DNA of 59,802 bases from Exiguobacterium sp. KRL4 (GCF_001870785.1 NZ_MOLV01000006.1:1-59802), one strand, 5' to 3'; counted from the first letter of the stretch, positions 24,997 through 34,297 are shown. Notes: a model not told the origin generated them from the letters alone. Translations and numbers: made by a program.

Positions 24997-25929
24997 CTGA
25001 GTTGCATCGAGTTTCGGGTTTCGCTTACCGGAGTCTATCGCTGCACGTCCTAAACGCTCTTGCGATGCTGCCGTATCCTTGCGCTTGTCCGAAAGATTAT
25101 CGGGATTGGCGTAAGGTACAACTCGGTGGCGACACTTCGGATGGAAGATTTGATTCGACGCCTTCAGCTCGTCTAGCGTCATGTACTGATCGTCGCCGGC
25201 TTCCGTTAACCTAACGATACGACCGATGTGATACTTACATGCGTCAGTTGCGCTAGGTCCGACAATCAAGCCGTATTCGACGCCACGATCAAGCGCCTCA
25301 ATGCGAGTAGCTTCGTCATGTGCGTCTTTTTGTTTCGTATAGGCGATCATGTCTGCGTAACGTTCCGCCGTCCAAGCACGTCCAAGTTTATCGATAATCA
25401 CCGTGTCTGCTGCTTCAGCGAACTGCTTGCGTAAATCACGCAGGATATCGCCCTTTATCACACCGACGTTATTATCGCCTCGTGCGATTCTATTTCGGAT
25501 TGCTTGCCCGACTGCGCTTTGTACCGCTGTCCGGACTTGAGCATCGACATATTGCGTCATCTTCAATAAATCACTTTGTGTATCCGCAATAAAGGCATTC
25601 GCCATCAAGCGATGTGGTCGTGATAGCGAAATGTTAGCGACAACTTCCGAAGTAGCTCCGGTAGCAAAGGCCCCATTTTCAACGCCGTTTTGATATACCT
25701 CGGTTAAGACGTCCTGCGCCCATTGAGATGCGTCACTGTTCAGTTGCGCTACGATTTGCTCATACTGCGCCATCATTTGCGCTAAAAACCTAGCGTCATC
25801 TAATTCGCCTTGCATGAGCATTTCGTCCAGTTGCGTCTTAATTGCCTGGATACCTTCCCGGTAAATAGCGACTAATCGACGAGTATTGTAATCATATTCA
25901 GGTTGCGGCCACTCACGAATGTCTTCCAC
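24985..25929 (-). CDS. Phage minor head protein (minor capsid 2 / MuF-like)
   Basis: 314 aa. AQWAQDVLTEVYQNGVENGA-like helices in the middle, and a C-terminal motif DACKYHIGRIVRLTEAGDDQ ... FHPKCRHRVVPYANP with the conserved Cys/His of gp7/minor capsid 2 proteins. Binds the portal in procapsids of SPP1-like phages. GTG start with AGGAGG upstream. Confidence 0.85.
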   Translation of the reverse strand: MEDIREWPQPEYDYNTRRLVAIYREGIQAIKTQLDEMLMQGELDDARFLAQMMAQYEQIVAQLNSDASQWAQDVLTEVYQNGVENGAFATGATSEVVANISLSRPHRLMANAFIADTQSDLLKMTQYVDAQVRTAVQSAVGQAIRNRIARGDNNVGVIKGDILRDLRKQFAEAADTVIIDKLGRAWTAERYADMIAYTKQKDAHDEATRIEALDRGVEYGLIVGPSATDACKYHIGRIVRLTEAGDDQYMTLDELKASNQIFHPKCRHRVVPYANPDNLSDKRKDTAASQERLGRAAIDSGKRNPKLDATQGAN

Positions 25930-25943
25930 TCAACCGCCTCCTG

Positions 25944-27500
25944 TTATGTGCTTTCGTCGGGTACGCTAATTTCCGGTAATGGCGTATTGAATATCGAAGC
26001 ATCGACGGTACCTTTTAGGCGATCACTGTCGCCTTTAATCGCTTGAATCGTAGCTTCTGCCTTATCGTCGTTCTTGCCGTCGAGATATTTAATGGCTTCC
26101 GCTTGCGACATCGTAGGCATCCCGTTAGTACGAGCACTTACGACTTCTGCGTCATATTTCTCGTCTCGTGGTAAACCGTCGCGCCATGCGATTTCCGGAT
26201 AGTCTACTTCGTACTTGTCTACGCCGAGCTGGCGATATTGCTGCTGTTCGAGCAATTGCGCATGATAAAGCGAATCGCGTAAAGCACGATCGACCTGTGC
26301 TCGAATGCGATTGACTTTCGAAAGTAGCGGGAAGAATCGCGCTCTAATAGCGCCGGAGTCCGTATGCGACGTACCGGTTCCGCCACCGTCCGCAGTTAGC
26401 GTGGTACCGAAAACCCATTGAGGTGTCTCCGCTTGTTGGAAGATCATCGCTAATGTCTTATCGATCAACTTGAAGTTAAGGTCCAAGTGCGCATTCCACG
26501 TCATGTAACCTGGCGCTACGTCTTCCTTCTCAACTTCGATATACCGGCCACCGACGCGAGTCGTTTCGCCAATCTCGTCTAAGTCCGGACCATACATCGT
26601 AGGATCCGCGTGTTTAGCGAGTACGTAACTGATTTGCGTTAGCGTGTCGTTGATTGTCGCAAGTAAGGGATCAATCTGCTCGGTCAGCGAAATACCTTCC
26701 CACCGGTCGCCCGATTTTGCGTAAGGTACGTGTTTGACTAAGAAGTCCTGTACGCCGGTCGCTTGGATATGATTTTCTAACTCGATCTCATCGCCAATCG
26801 AAAAGATATCGATGAAAACTCCGTCTTGCATTCGCCGGGTTGGCGCTACTAAGTGGAAATCGCGATAAACGATATACCCTGGTAAGTGGCGTTCGACGTG
26901 TAAGATAAAGCGTTCCTTTTCTTTTCGGAGAATCGGCGAGGTATCAAGGATAGTCTCGACCCAACATACGTTGATCGCTTTGAACTTCTGCTGGCCGGAA
27001 GAGTTGGACAGTTCCGGGAAAACATTCGAAGGATCGACCGATTCGATAATTGATTCAATTTGCTGTAAGTCAGGTAAGCCTAACTCGGTAAGTACGGAAG
27101 CATCGTGCCTGCGATCAAGCCGAACTTTTAGCCAACCATCGCCACGATACGCCATTGCCGTCACCATTTCGTGCTGCAACGTCGTTAAATCGTTCTCTTC
27201 GACGATTCGCGATAAGCCTTTTTGTTCCGGAGACGCATCGGGCTTACCGGATTTGTAAATCGGTGGCTCACCAACAAGCAAATCAGCGGGCTTCATCGCT
27301 AGGATAGGTACGATATTCGCCGCGATATAGAGCTTCGATAATTGCGATTGGTGAGGGGTGTCTGCGATCAATTCGGAGATTCTTTCGTATATCTCGTGAT
27401 GGTTACCGTGGAACGCATGAGCACCACGCTTATATCGCACTAATCTCGGTATATCGGATTCGGGCGGGAATTGAGCGCCTCGTTTAAACATGTCCGTCAA
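25944..27500 (-). CDS. Portal protein
   Basis: 518 aa, SPP1 gp6-like pattern: LYIAANIVPILAMKPADLLVGE, MVTAMAYRGDGWLKVRLD, and QAETPQWVFGTTLTADGGGT-like core before helical wing and crown segments. Dodecameric ring for DNA passage. TTG start with AGGAGG 7 bases upstream. Confidence 0.9.
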   Translation of the reverse strand: MTDMFKRGAQFPPESDIPRLVRYKRGAHAFHGNHHEIYERISELIADTPHQSQLSKLYIAANIVPILAMKPADLLVGEPPIYKSGKPDASPEQKGLSRIVEENDLTTLQHEMVTAMAYRGDGWLKVRLDRRHDASVLTELGLPDLQQIESIIESVDPSNVFPELSNSSGQQKFKAINVCWVETILDTSPILRKEKERFILHVERHLPGYIVYRDFHLVAPTRRMQDGVFIDIFSIGDEIELENHIQATGVQDFLVKHVPYAKSGDRWEGISLTEQIDPLLATINDTLTQISYVLAKHADPTMYGPDLDEIGETTRVGGRYIEVEKEDVAPGYMTWNAHLDLNFKLIDKTLAMIFQQAETPQWVFGTTLTADGGGTGTSHTDSGAIRARFFPLLSKVNRIRAQVDRALRDSLYHAQLLEQQQYRQLGVDKYEVDYPEIAWRDGLPRDEKYDAEVVSARTNGMPTMSQAEAIKYLDGKNDDKAEATIQAIKGDSDRLKGTVDASIFNTPLPEISVPDEST

Positions 27501-27538
27501 GCTATCGCCTCCTTTCGTTTTATTTCAACTAACGTATA

Positions 27539-29278
27539 TCAAGCCCATTTAGGCTTCGAAGTAATTCGTTTACGACGTTTCTTTGTAAGGGTACGTGCAA
27601 TGTGCATCGCATCCGGTAAGTCATCGTGCGAGTTCGAACCAAATCGCTCCATTTGCTCGAGCAATAAGGCGTGTCGTTTCGCTAGAATGAGTTGGCCGGT
27701 CGCTAAATCCGGTTCCATCGCCTCAATGCGTAGCAACTTATCACCCTTCGGATAATACTTGTGTACGCGAGACTTCGCAGGATAACCAATTTCTCGTAGC
27801 TTCTCGATAAGTTGATCAACTACGTGCTCCTGCGCCTGGACCGCTTCAGCAGCGATACCATCCGGTTGCCATTCGTCGACTACCGTACAGATATGCGCTA
27901 AGAAAGCGTCGATACCGATTCGGTCACCCCATGAATAAGCGACGTACTCGACGTTAGTGACTCGGTGTTTAGCGAGCAGTACCAATGCGGAATAATCGCC
28001 TTTCTTTTTCCCGAACGCCATGTCGACGCCGAGATAAAGGAAGTAATCACCGGATTTAAAGCGCTCTAACGTAAGCCGGCGCCCTTCTTCGACGCTTGCG
28101 TCCCAATATCGATAAGATTCTAGGTCGAAAATGGCGCTTTCTGCGTCGATTGGTTCGTTTTGGTACTCGGTCGAGAATGCTTTACTGCCGTCGTCCCACT
28201 TGATCTTCATCAATTTCCATAACGGCTGCACGTCCGGCCACAATACTTCGGAACCGGCGTCCATTTCTTCGCGATGTGCAGTATAGAATAGCTCGGCTAG
28301 GCGTTCTGAATCGGGATTCTCTCGGTCCTGGTAAATCTCGCGGCATTGTTCCCAAAGGTCAGCGCGATCAGGCGGAGAAATCAAAGCCTTGTACTTCTTC
28401 GACTCAAAGTCGCCCCGGTTATTCATGATCTCGATAAGTAGCGAATCAGCGTGAACTGTCGTACCCATGAAGATGATCGCTGTTTTCTTACCTTCCGGAT
28501 CACCTAACGGAATAACGACCTTACGAAACCATTCTTTCAGCTCGCTTCGTAACTGCTCGGTGTTGTTGTTCTTTTCTGAATCGACATCATCGCAAATAAT
28601 CAAATCCGGACGATTACCGTTCCAGTTTCGACCACGCAACGCCTGTCCTGACGAAGCAGCTTGTACTAATGCCAGGTTATATTGCTTGGTACCGTTATCG
28701 CGCGGCTCCCACGCTACGAACTCTTCGGAATTGTCGCGAGGGTTCATTTGCTGTTTCGGATCCAATAAAGGACCGAAGTCAGCACGCAACTTTTCGTTAT
28801 GCTTCAGTTGCAACGATATCCACTCGATGTTCGCCTTCGATACAGACGGCGTTTCCGAAATGATGATGATGTATTTTCGGAGTCGGTACACGATTTCCTT
28901 AATCGGATACCCTTTCGACAAGTACGAAGACTTCGCATGTGAGCGAGGTGCTGCGGCCGCGACGCGCTTATTTCGTTTTTTGTGCGATACTTCGTCCATG
29001 ATGGCGCCAAGCTCGCGGTGGAAGTCCGGGGCCACGGCGCCCGCCGGAATCCAGTTCCCTTGATTATCGGGGTTCGCATCTTCACCGAAGTACTCGTAAT
29101 TGAAGTACACGCTATCAACTTCAGCGCGGTGGATGCGGGTGAGGCGATCATACTCGTCAATCCACGCGAGCTTTTCGGTATCGTCCGCTTCAGTGATGTT
29201 CAAGATCGATTCCCGCAGGACTTCGATGTATTCCGCACGCTCGGGGCGTTTTAACCACTTACCGTCAACCCATGCCAT
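27539..29278 (-). CDS. terL: Terminase large subunit
   Basis: 579 aa. ATPase domain with a Walker A-like AAAPRSHAKSSYLSK (about 106-120), Walker B LIICDDVDSE (about 226), coupling motif FMGTTVHADS. Nuclease domain with Asp in YLGVDMAFGKKKGDYSA (about 416), acidic AAEAVQAQE, and SHDDLPDAMHIA near 553. Packages DNA into proheads. ATG with GGGGAGG upstream. Confidence 0.93.
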   Translation of the reverse strand: MAWVDGKWLKRPERAEYIEVLRESILNITEADDTEKLAWIDEYDRLTRIHRAEVDSVYFNYEYFGEDANPDNQGNWIPAGAVAPDFHRELGAIMDEVSHKKRNKRVAAAAPRSHAKSSYLSKGYPIKEIVYRLRKYIIIISETPSVSKANIEWISLQLKHNEKLRADFGPLLDPKQQMNPRDNSEEFVAWEPRDNGTKQYNLALVQAASSGQALRGRNWNGNRPDLIICDDVDSEKNNNTEQLRSELKEWFRKVVIPLGDPEGKKTAIIFMGTTVHADSLLIEIMNNRGDFESKKYKALISPPDRADLWEQCREIYQDRENPDSERLAELFYTAHREEMDAGSEVLWPDVQPLWKLMKIKWDDGSKAFSTEYQNEPIDAESAIFDLESYRYWDASVEEGRRLTLERFKSGDYFLYLGVDMAFGKKKGDYSALVLLAKHRVTNVEYVAYSWGDRIGIDAFLAHICTVVDEWQPDGIAAEAVQAQEHVVDQLIEKLREIGYPAKSRVHKYYPKGDKLLRIEAMEPDLATGQLILAKRHALLLEQMERFGSNSHDDLPDAMHIARTLTKKRRKRITSKPKWA

Positions 29279-29314
29279 ATGTCGCTCACCTCCCCGAAAT
29301 AAAGTAAAAACCGC

Positions 29315-29343
29315 TTGCAGGAGCGCAAACGGCGTGCTATTAT
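29315..29343 (+). promoter_or_regulatory. Promoter of the recombinase gene
   Basis: TTGCAG, 17-base spacer, TATTAT; divergent from terL. Confidence 0.6.
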
Positions 29344-29356
29344 GTAATTATAAATA

Positions 29357-29383
29357 ACGCTACACAATATTGTAGAGTAGCGT
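29357..29383 (+). repeat. Inverted repeat in the recombinase leader, possible crossover site
   Basis: ACGCTAC and GTAGCGT flank 13 bases that contain ACAATATTGT. Allowing mismatches, the 11-base arms agree at 9 positions, as in Xer/dif-like core sites. It could equally be a leader hairpin or operator. Confidence 0.4.
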
Positions 29384-29400
29384 AAAGGAGCGAAACTAAA

Positions 29401-29949
29401 ATGAACATCGTAAACCCGATTAAAGAGATTGCCGATATCCAAAAATTCGTAAATGCCACGCATGGCCGCGATCAACTGCTCGTCCGGATCGGATTAAACA
29501 GTAGTTTGCGGATTAGCGATATCCTGGCGCTCAAAGTCGGAGATGTTCGCAATCAAACGCGCTATATCACGCGAGAACAAAAGACCGGCAAGCGTAAGGA
29601 AATCAAATGGAACGCTGCAGTACAAAACGCGGCTGCCGAATTGATTCCGGAAGATGCGCAAGACGGCGACTGGCTTTTCCCGAGCAAACGGGACGCCAGC
29701 AAAGCGCTTGACCGTACGAACGCCAATCGGTTATTGAAGGCGGCGGCCAAACGCTCGGGCATCGACAAGCGGTATAACATCGGTACGCACAGCTTGCGTA
29801 AGACGTTCGCCTATCATCGCTATATCAACGGTATGGAATTGCCGTTGCTAATGAAAATGCTGAATCACTCGAACTTTAACGAAACACTCGCGTACCTCGG
29901 GATCGAGCAATCGAATATTGACGCAGGTTACGATGATCTGTGCTTATGA
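29401..29949 (+). CDS. Single-domain tyrosine recombinase
   Basis: 182 aa, only the catalytic domain. R37 in SLRISDILALK, HSLRKTFAYH (His and Arg of the HxxR box, about 133), LNHSNFNETLAYLGI with the last His/Trp-position His (about 155) and the likely nucleophile Tyr in AYLGI. Lacking the usual N-terminal arm- or core-binding domains, it resembles recombinases that resolve plasmid dimers rather than large integrases. Plus strand, own promoter and terminator, between terS and terL. Confidence 0.88.
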   Translation: MNIVNPIKEIADIQKFVNATHGRDQLLVRIGLNSSLRISDILALKVGDVRNQTRYITREQKTGKRKEIKWNAAVQNAAAELIPEDAQDGDWLFPSKRDASKALDRTNANRLLKAAAKRSGIDKRYNIGTHSLRKTFAYHRYINGMELPLLMKMLNHSNFNETLAYLGIEQSNIDAGYDDLCL

Positions 29950-29970
29950 GGCGCCTTCGGGCGTCTTTTT
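29949..29970 (+). terminator. Intrinsic terminator of the recombinase gene
   Basis: GGCGCC-TTCG-GGCGTC-T5, starting at the stop codon. Confidence 0.9.
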
Positions 29971-29978
29971 GCGTTAAG

Positions 29979-30251
29979 TTACGAATACTTGCGTCGTTCT
30001 GCGTATACTTTGCGCAAATCAGCGAGTGTGTTTTCGGGAATTACCGCTTCTAAGTCGAAATGATCGTACCCATTCGGCTTATCAAGCTCGATAAAGCACG
30101 CATGTTTGCCCTCGACGAGTGTTAACACTTCGTTCTTCTTTTCGATGTAAGCGCCAATGACGATATCGTCGACTTTAGCGAAAAGTGGATCTTTTGCAGG
30201 GCCGCCATTGAGGATAAAATCTTTCTTGCATTTAAGGATTGCGATTTGCAT
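29979..30251 (-). CDS. Hypothetical protein
   Basis: 90 aa from the ATG at 30251 (GGAGGTG upstream). MQIAILKCKKDFILNGGPA, then FAKVDDIVIGAYIEKKNEVL and acidic GYDHFDLEAVIPENTLADL. Compact alpha/beta protein, no recognised family. It lies between terS and terL on their strand. Confidence 0.65.
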   Translation of the reverse strand: MQIAILKCKKDFILNGGPAKDPLFAKVDDIVIGAYIEKKNEVLTLVEGKHACFIELDKPNGYDHFDLEAVIPENTLADLRKVYAERRKYS

Positions 30252-30756
30252 CCGAACACCTCCGAGTTTGATTACGGGTGCTTGCGCCAATCAACGCCGT
30301 ATAAGACCGGGCGCGAACTTGCGTAAGTATCCGTAGATAAAATAAGGCGATACCCCGCGCAGTCGCAGTATATCGCCTGTTATCCGAATAGTTTAACGAC
30401 GTGTTCAGGTCGATATGTAGGTGCCTATAACCGAAGTCGGCGTAAAGATGCCGGAAAGTCTCCAAACCGGCTTTTGACATCACGCAATTTGCGCAAAGCC
30501 TCTTTTTTATCGAGCAGTGTTCGCGATCTTACTCGATACGGTAATGTGTGATAGCGCAGTTTCACGACTTGCATTGGTCGGTATATGTACCTCGCGTTTT
30601 TAACGAGAACGCTGAAACTCGACCGGTGATGTTGCAACATTGCACTTATAACCGAAGTCAGCGCATACCGGAGACTCGCGAGCAAGCGAATCCCCTTTTC
30701 TACCGAGCGCTCGGTACGGAGTAGGCGCAGTTTATCGTCTTACCAGGGACGCGGTG
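30252..30756. other. Stretch without a confident gene
   Basis: Open frames exist (for example 30425-30570 on the minus strand, a basic 49-aa candidate starting MQVVKLRYHTL) but without a good RBS. A 13-bp direct repeat TATAACCGAAGTC occurs at 30426-30438 and 30647-30659. Confidence 0.4.
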
Positions 30757-30852
30757 TTAAGATTGCGCCAATTTACGATTGGCGTCGCCGTTTCTCGCAA
30801 TGATTCGTTCGAATACGGCTTTGCGACGTAACTCTCGTTCAGCTTGCGTCAT
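30757..30852 (-). CDS. Small hypothetical protein
   Basis: 31 aa, MTQAERELRRKAVFERIIAR at the N-terminus, charged and helical. ATG with GGAGG 10 bases upstream. Between the terminase genes; function unknown. Confidence 0.55.
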   Translation of the reverse strand: MTQAERELRRKAVFERIIARNGDANRKLAQS

Positions 30853-31136
30853 ATAGCGAGCACCTCCGAAATGTGATAGAGTAAAAGCGAAGGCCGGCGC
30901 CGAAAGTCGAAACGTAATTTTTATGCGCGGATTTCTATGGCGCCAGGAAGGCGCTTATAAAAAGGGGGCGCTTGGGGGCGCAAGTTCTCGATCAGCACCG
31001 CAAATATCGCAATGAATAGAAACCGTATACTTAACGCAACAAAAGCAAGTAGTGTAGCGTTGGTTAATACGTTATAAACGTTGATGTAGAGCCGTTTATA
31101 CTAAGTACTACGCATCATTGCGCATGAATACGATAT

Positions 31137-31196
31137 ACATAGCTATGTAAACCCGCATTACACCGTCGATTGGCGCCTGTATTGCGGGCTTTTTAT
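31137..31196 (+). terminator. Palindrome and plus-strand terminator in gene-free DNA
   Basis: TACATAGCTATGTA (31137-31150) is a perfect palindrome. It is followed by CCCGCATTACA ... TGTATTGCGGG-CTTTTTAT, an 11-bp stem with one mismatch and a T-run. No gene precedes it on the plus strand for over 1 kb, so it may end a small RNA. The rest of 30853-31294 shows no gene. Confidence 0.5.
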
Positions 31197-31294
31197 GCAA
31201 CGAATATGCAATGGTTAGTAGCGGTTAACGGCCCTGGCCCCTCGAAATAAAACCGAGGCCTTCCGTCTGAAGCTGTGTGCGGACTGAGAGTGCA

Positions 31295-31364
31295 ATAGAG
31301 TGTAACGACAATATCGCGTTACTTCATATAACTACATCGCAATACTGCGCAGCTTACACTCTAT
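31295..31364. repeat. Nested inverted repeats at the 3' end of terS
   Basis: ATAGAGTGTAA (31295-31305) pairs perfectly with TTACACTCTAT (31354-31364); GTAACG and CGTTAC (about 31302-31322) are nested. Location at terS suggests a packaging (pac/cos) site or a terminator. Confidence 0.4.
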
Positions 31365-31746
31365 CGCTACCCTCGCCACTCTTCGCTACGATCGCAGCCA
31401 GTCGTTTGTTCAGCGCATCCTTATCAATAACCTTCGAATCACTTACGCTTACTTCCGACTTCTTCGTCAACATACCGTGTGCTTCGAGAAGGATCTTCGC
31501 CATTGCCGCGTTACGGTCCTCAATGACCGCATCAGCGATAGCATCCATAGCTTCCGGTAATCTGTCTTGCGTACCCACGATAATAGAGTGCTTTAATTCC
31601 GTAGCAAACTCGGGATCATGCTTCCAGTTAAAGATTGTCTTACGAGATACTCCGACTCTTTTCGCAATATCTTCGGCAGTAAGGCGTGATCGTTTCGGTT
31701 GGCTAAGGTATTCAATAGCCTCTTGTTGTTCCGGTGTTAGCGCCAT
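31354..31746 (-). CDS. terS: Terminase small subunit
   Basis: 130 aa. N-terminal helix-turn-helix: RSRLTAEDIAKRVGVSRKTI, then NWKHDPEFATELKHS, the phBC6A51-type small terminase layout, followed by an oligomerisation helix region and a Lys-rich tail. Recognises the packaging site. ATG with GGGGAGG upstream. Separated from terL by about 2 kb including the opposing recombinase gene. Confidence 0.8.
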   Translation of the reverse strand: MALTPEQQEAIEYLSQPKRSRLTAEDIAKRVGVSRKTIFNWKHDPEFATELKHSIIVGTQDRLPEAMDAIADAVIEDRNAAMAKILLEAHGMLTKKSEVSVSDSKVIDKDALNKRLAAIVAKSGEGSDRV

Positions 31747-32041
31747 GTTGCGTCCTCCCCTCGTTAAGTGCTGTGTTTATTTCGTAATAACTTCTTTATC
31801 AGTTCGGTAATTGAAATAGACAATATACCGTTTATACTTCCTCATATAGTAAAGACAACAATTAGCGCTTTTAACAGGCAAACTGCATAAAATAAATTTA
31901 ATTATTTTTATTAGCGTTAATCTGCGGATATTGGCGCCTACTTTCGTAGGCTTACGCTGACTATCGCCTACACCCACTACCAACTGCTAATAACTACGTT
32001 AATAAACCCCGTGCGGAATTTGTCGTTAGACAAAGACCGCT

Positions 32042-32072
32042 AGTTCTTAATAAAGATCAAGAATTAAGTACT
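32042..32072. repeat. Operator-like inverted repeat
   Basis: AGTTCTTAAT, 11 bases, ATTAAGTACT; 9 of 10 arm positions pair. Confidence 0.4.
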
Positions 32073-32307
32073 GGTGCCGCTATCGCGTCACACGTATCTA
32101 TATAATGAAGAAACTCGTCATCTACGCTATTACCGATAACCTCGATATCACTCGCTCACCTGCGTAACCTAGCATTTCCTACCGTCACCCTTCGATTACT
32201 TGTCGAGCTGTTTTAATAGCGAATTTATTGCGCTCTCTAAGACTAAGAGAACTTTTTGTTCAAAAACGCCGGAAACCGTTGCGGCTCTAAGGCGCAAGCC
32301 ACTTTTG

Positions 32308-32362
32308 CAATTGGACGAATTTGACCCTGTTTTGGCGACCAATTGGACGAATTTGACCCTGT
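32308..32362. repeat. Two direct 23-bp repeats, 32-bp period
   Basis: The same 23 bases (beginning CAATTGGACGAATTTG and ending ACCCTGT) occur at 32308-32330 and 32340-32362, three helical turns apart. Typical of tandem sites for a DNA-binding protein. Confidence 0.65.
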
Positions 32363-32612
32363 GGTCGATTTAACGCGATAAAGGAATGGCCCATTTATCA
32401 CCTTTATTCCGGCGCCAATCAGCGTAACCTGACGCCCTCTATCGCTAACTCCCGATATTCACCGCAGCCCTACCGCGATCTTTTCAACCACTTTCGATTC
32501 TACGCGTAATTTACCGCCCACCAACCGTAGTTTTAGTAGGTACCGCTATATGCGAGTATGTCGGTATGGTGCGTTATAGTACGGTCATTTCCGACCATTT
32601 ACTTAGGCAAAA

Positions 32613-32634
32613 TAAAAGACGCCCGAAGGCGCCT
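32613..32634 (-). terminator. Intrinsic terminator after the winged-helix regulator
   Basis: Minus strand GGCGCC-TTCG-GGCGTC-TTTT, 10 bases after the stop of the 32645-33439 gene. Confidence 0.85.
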
Positions 32635-32644
32635 GATTTCGTAC

Positions 32645-33439
32645 TTATTTCGTTAAGCTCTTAAACATGCTGCGCATCTTCGTCGACCAATCGGTTTCTT
32701 GCGCCAACCTAAACATAAGATCCGGATGTACGATATAGCCGGTCCGTTCACCGGTAGACACACGCATCAATGCGCCTAATCGACGTAATACGGCCAAATG
32801 ACGCTTAACTTCGCTCTCACTCAACCCGATTTGGAACGCCATTTCAGCGATCGTCATCGTTTCCATTGCATCTGTCGGCGCTTCCGGAGTACTCGTTAAG
32901 AAGCAAAGCTCGTAATGCAAGAACGGTTGAATCTTGTAAAGGAAACCGGCCGTCTCGAGCGATACTTCTGCGAGCAAGTGATCCGCAGCCTCACGATACA
33001 ATTTCGTAAATCTAGCGCCTTTTCCTAATGAAACACCGTAAGAATGATGTTCTTCGCTCACGGTATACACGTTCCCCTTGCCAGTGCGCTGCTTGCTTAA
33101 AATTCCTGCGTCACATAGTGCTTTTAGCGACTCATCGAGCCGTCTGCGACTACGACCGACCAATTTCGCAATCTCTTCGGTAGTCAGCGTGACCCGTCCA
33201 CCAGTTTGCGTCTTGATATGCGGCAGCAGACGTAGAATTACGCCGGCCTCGACGAGCGAAAGGTCCCGGATTACGTTCAGAATCGGATCGTGATGAGACG
33301 CAACAAAGCGAGTAAAATTGTAACCTTGCTCCAGGCGCTGTTTTGCGCGGTATGCGTCCACCTGTTTATTGCTTCGAATCGTGTAATCAGGTGTCAAATC
33401 TTCGCCAGTGCGGATATCAATCAATCTGTGGTTCGTCAT
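32645..33439 (-). CDS. Double winged-helix regulator or replication protein
   Basis: 264 aa from the ATG at 33439 (GGAGGT upstream). Two winged helices: LTTEEIAKLVGRSRRRLDES (about 100-125) and MTIAEMAFQIGLSESEVKRH (about 205-225), each with a wing (GKGNVYTVSEE, GERTGYIVHPD). Resembles MarR-like and RepA/DnaD-like phage proteins. It lies at the end of an operon that faces the terminase control region, so it may regulate late genes. Confidence 0.7.
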   Translation of the reverse strand: MTNHRLIDIRTGEDLTPDYTIRSNKQVDAYRAKQRLEQGYNFTRFVASHHDPILNVIRDLSLVEAGVILRLLPHIKTQTGGRVTLTTEEIAKLVGRSRRRLDESLKALCDAGILSKQRTGKGNVYTVSEEHHSYGVSLGKGARFTKLYREAADHLLAEVSLETAGFLYKIQPFLHYELCFLTSTPEAPTDAMETMTIAEMAFQIGLSESEVKRHLAVLRRLGALMRVSTGERTGYIVHPDLMFRLAQETDWSTKMRSMFKSLTK

Positions 33440-33518
33440 AAATGGCGTTACCTCCGTGTTTTGGTGTATTTTTCGGGTAAAAGTCACAAGTAAAGGCGCC
33501 GCAATGGCGCCCTAACGG

Positions 33519-34022
33519 TTATTTGACGCTCACCCGCAACCTCACCGGTACGTCTTCTCCTTGTACAAATGCTCGGTAACTCGCCTTTCGCGCTCGTTCG
33601 CGTGATTTTACAGTACGATCCGCGAAAGCCAACTCCGATTTAGTCCGTTTCCGGCGTACTGGACGGCCATGATTCTTACGGTCCATGCCATATTCCGACG
33701 CCAATTCTTGCGGGACGTTCTTTTGCGACTTTTTATCTAGCATGTTTTCGCTATATACCGGATATTCCGACTGCTGCGACTTCCAGGGCGTCGGATCCGT
33801 CAGTTCTTCGTGTAATAATGCGTTGGTGAGGCGTTCTATCAGCGCATAAATGTTATCTTTGTTGCGATATTCTTCGGCAGTTAACGCTAAATCATCGCAA
33901 AGTTCCGTTAATCGGTCCATTCGTGGACCACGATCTAGCTCGCCTTTCTTCGTTTGTTCGATAATCTCGTTTGCTTCGTTAATGATAGACTCAAGCGGTC
34001 GGTTAGGTTTTAATTCAGTCAA
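33519..34022 (-). CDS. Hypothetical protein
   Basis: 167 aa. Helical N-terminal half (PLESIINEANEIIEQTKKG), basic C-terminal half (RPVRRKRTKSELAFADRTVK) that could bind nucleic acid. TTG start with GGAGG 9 bases upstream. No family recognised; overlaps the next gene by 8 bases. Confidence 0.65.
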   Translation of the reverse strand: MTELKPNRPLESIINEANEIIEQTKKGELDRGPRMDRLTELCDDLALTAEEYRNKDNIYALIERLTNALLHEELTDPTPWKSQQSEYPVYSENMLDKKSQKNVPQELASEYGMDRKNHGRPVRRKRTKSELAFADRTVKSRERARKASYRAFVQGEDVPVRLRVSVK

Positions 34023-34269
34023 TTGGCGCTACCTCCGTGGTTACGAGTACTGGTGATTCGATTGGTAAGTTAATGTACGCACGGATACCGTCAGTACCGT
34101 CGACTCGCGCACTTAATTCGTGTTGACCGTCGAAACGGCGTTCGATTGACGCGGTAACTCCGGTAATTCCGATATCTCGCGCAATTAAAGCGCTCTGTAT
34201 TGCATCGACAACCGCATTAGCCGTACCTAGCGTCGATTTTGCAATTCCTGGCGTGGTTAGTTTGAACAT
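34015..34269 (-). CDS. Hypothetical protein
   Basis: 84 aa: TLGTANAVVDAIQSALIARD helix, then beta strands (TASIERRFDGQHELSARVD). ATG with GGAGGT upstream. Small alpha/beta protein without recognised family. Confidence 0.65.
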   Translation of the reverse strand: MFKLTTPGIAKSTLGTANAVVDAIQSALIARDIGITGVTASIERRFDGQHELSARVDGTDGIRAYINLPIESPVLVTTEVAPID

Positions 34270-34297
34270 ATTACGCGACCTCCGTATTTTTAGTTGG

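Larger units (their letters stand above)
31747..32612. other. Long gene-free regulatory region
   Basis: About 0.86 kb without a credible gene. It contains a perfect hairpin GCCTAC-TTTC-GTAGGC (31936-31951) and the repeats listed at 32042 and 32308. It probably holds the promoter of the terminase/late operon and possibly a packaging signal. Confidence 0.45.

Noticed and set aside
28467-29063. Plus-strand open frame of 198 codons inside terL
   Set aside because: Antisense shadow of the conserved terminase gene.
31777-31983. Minus-strand open frame of 68 codons upstream of terS
   Set aside because: No RBS and it runs through a perfect hairpin; considered non-coding.
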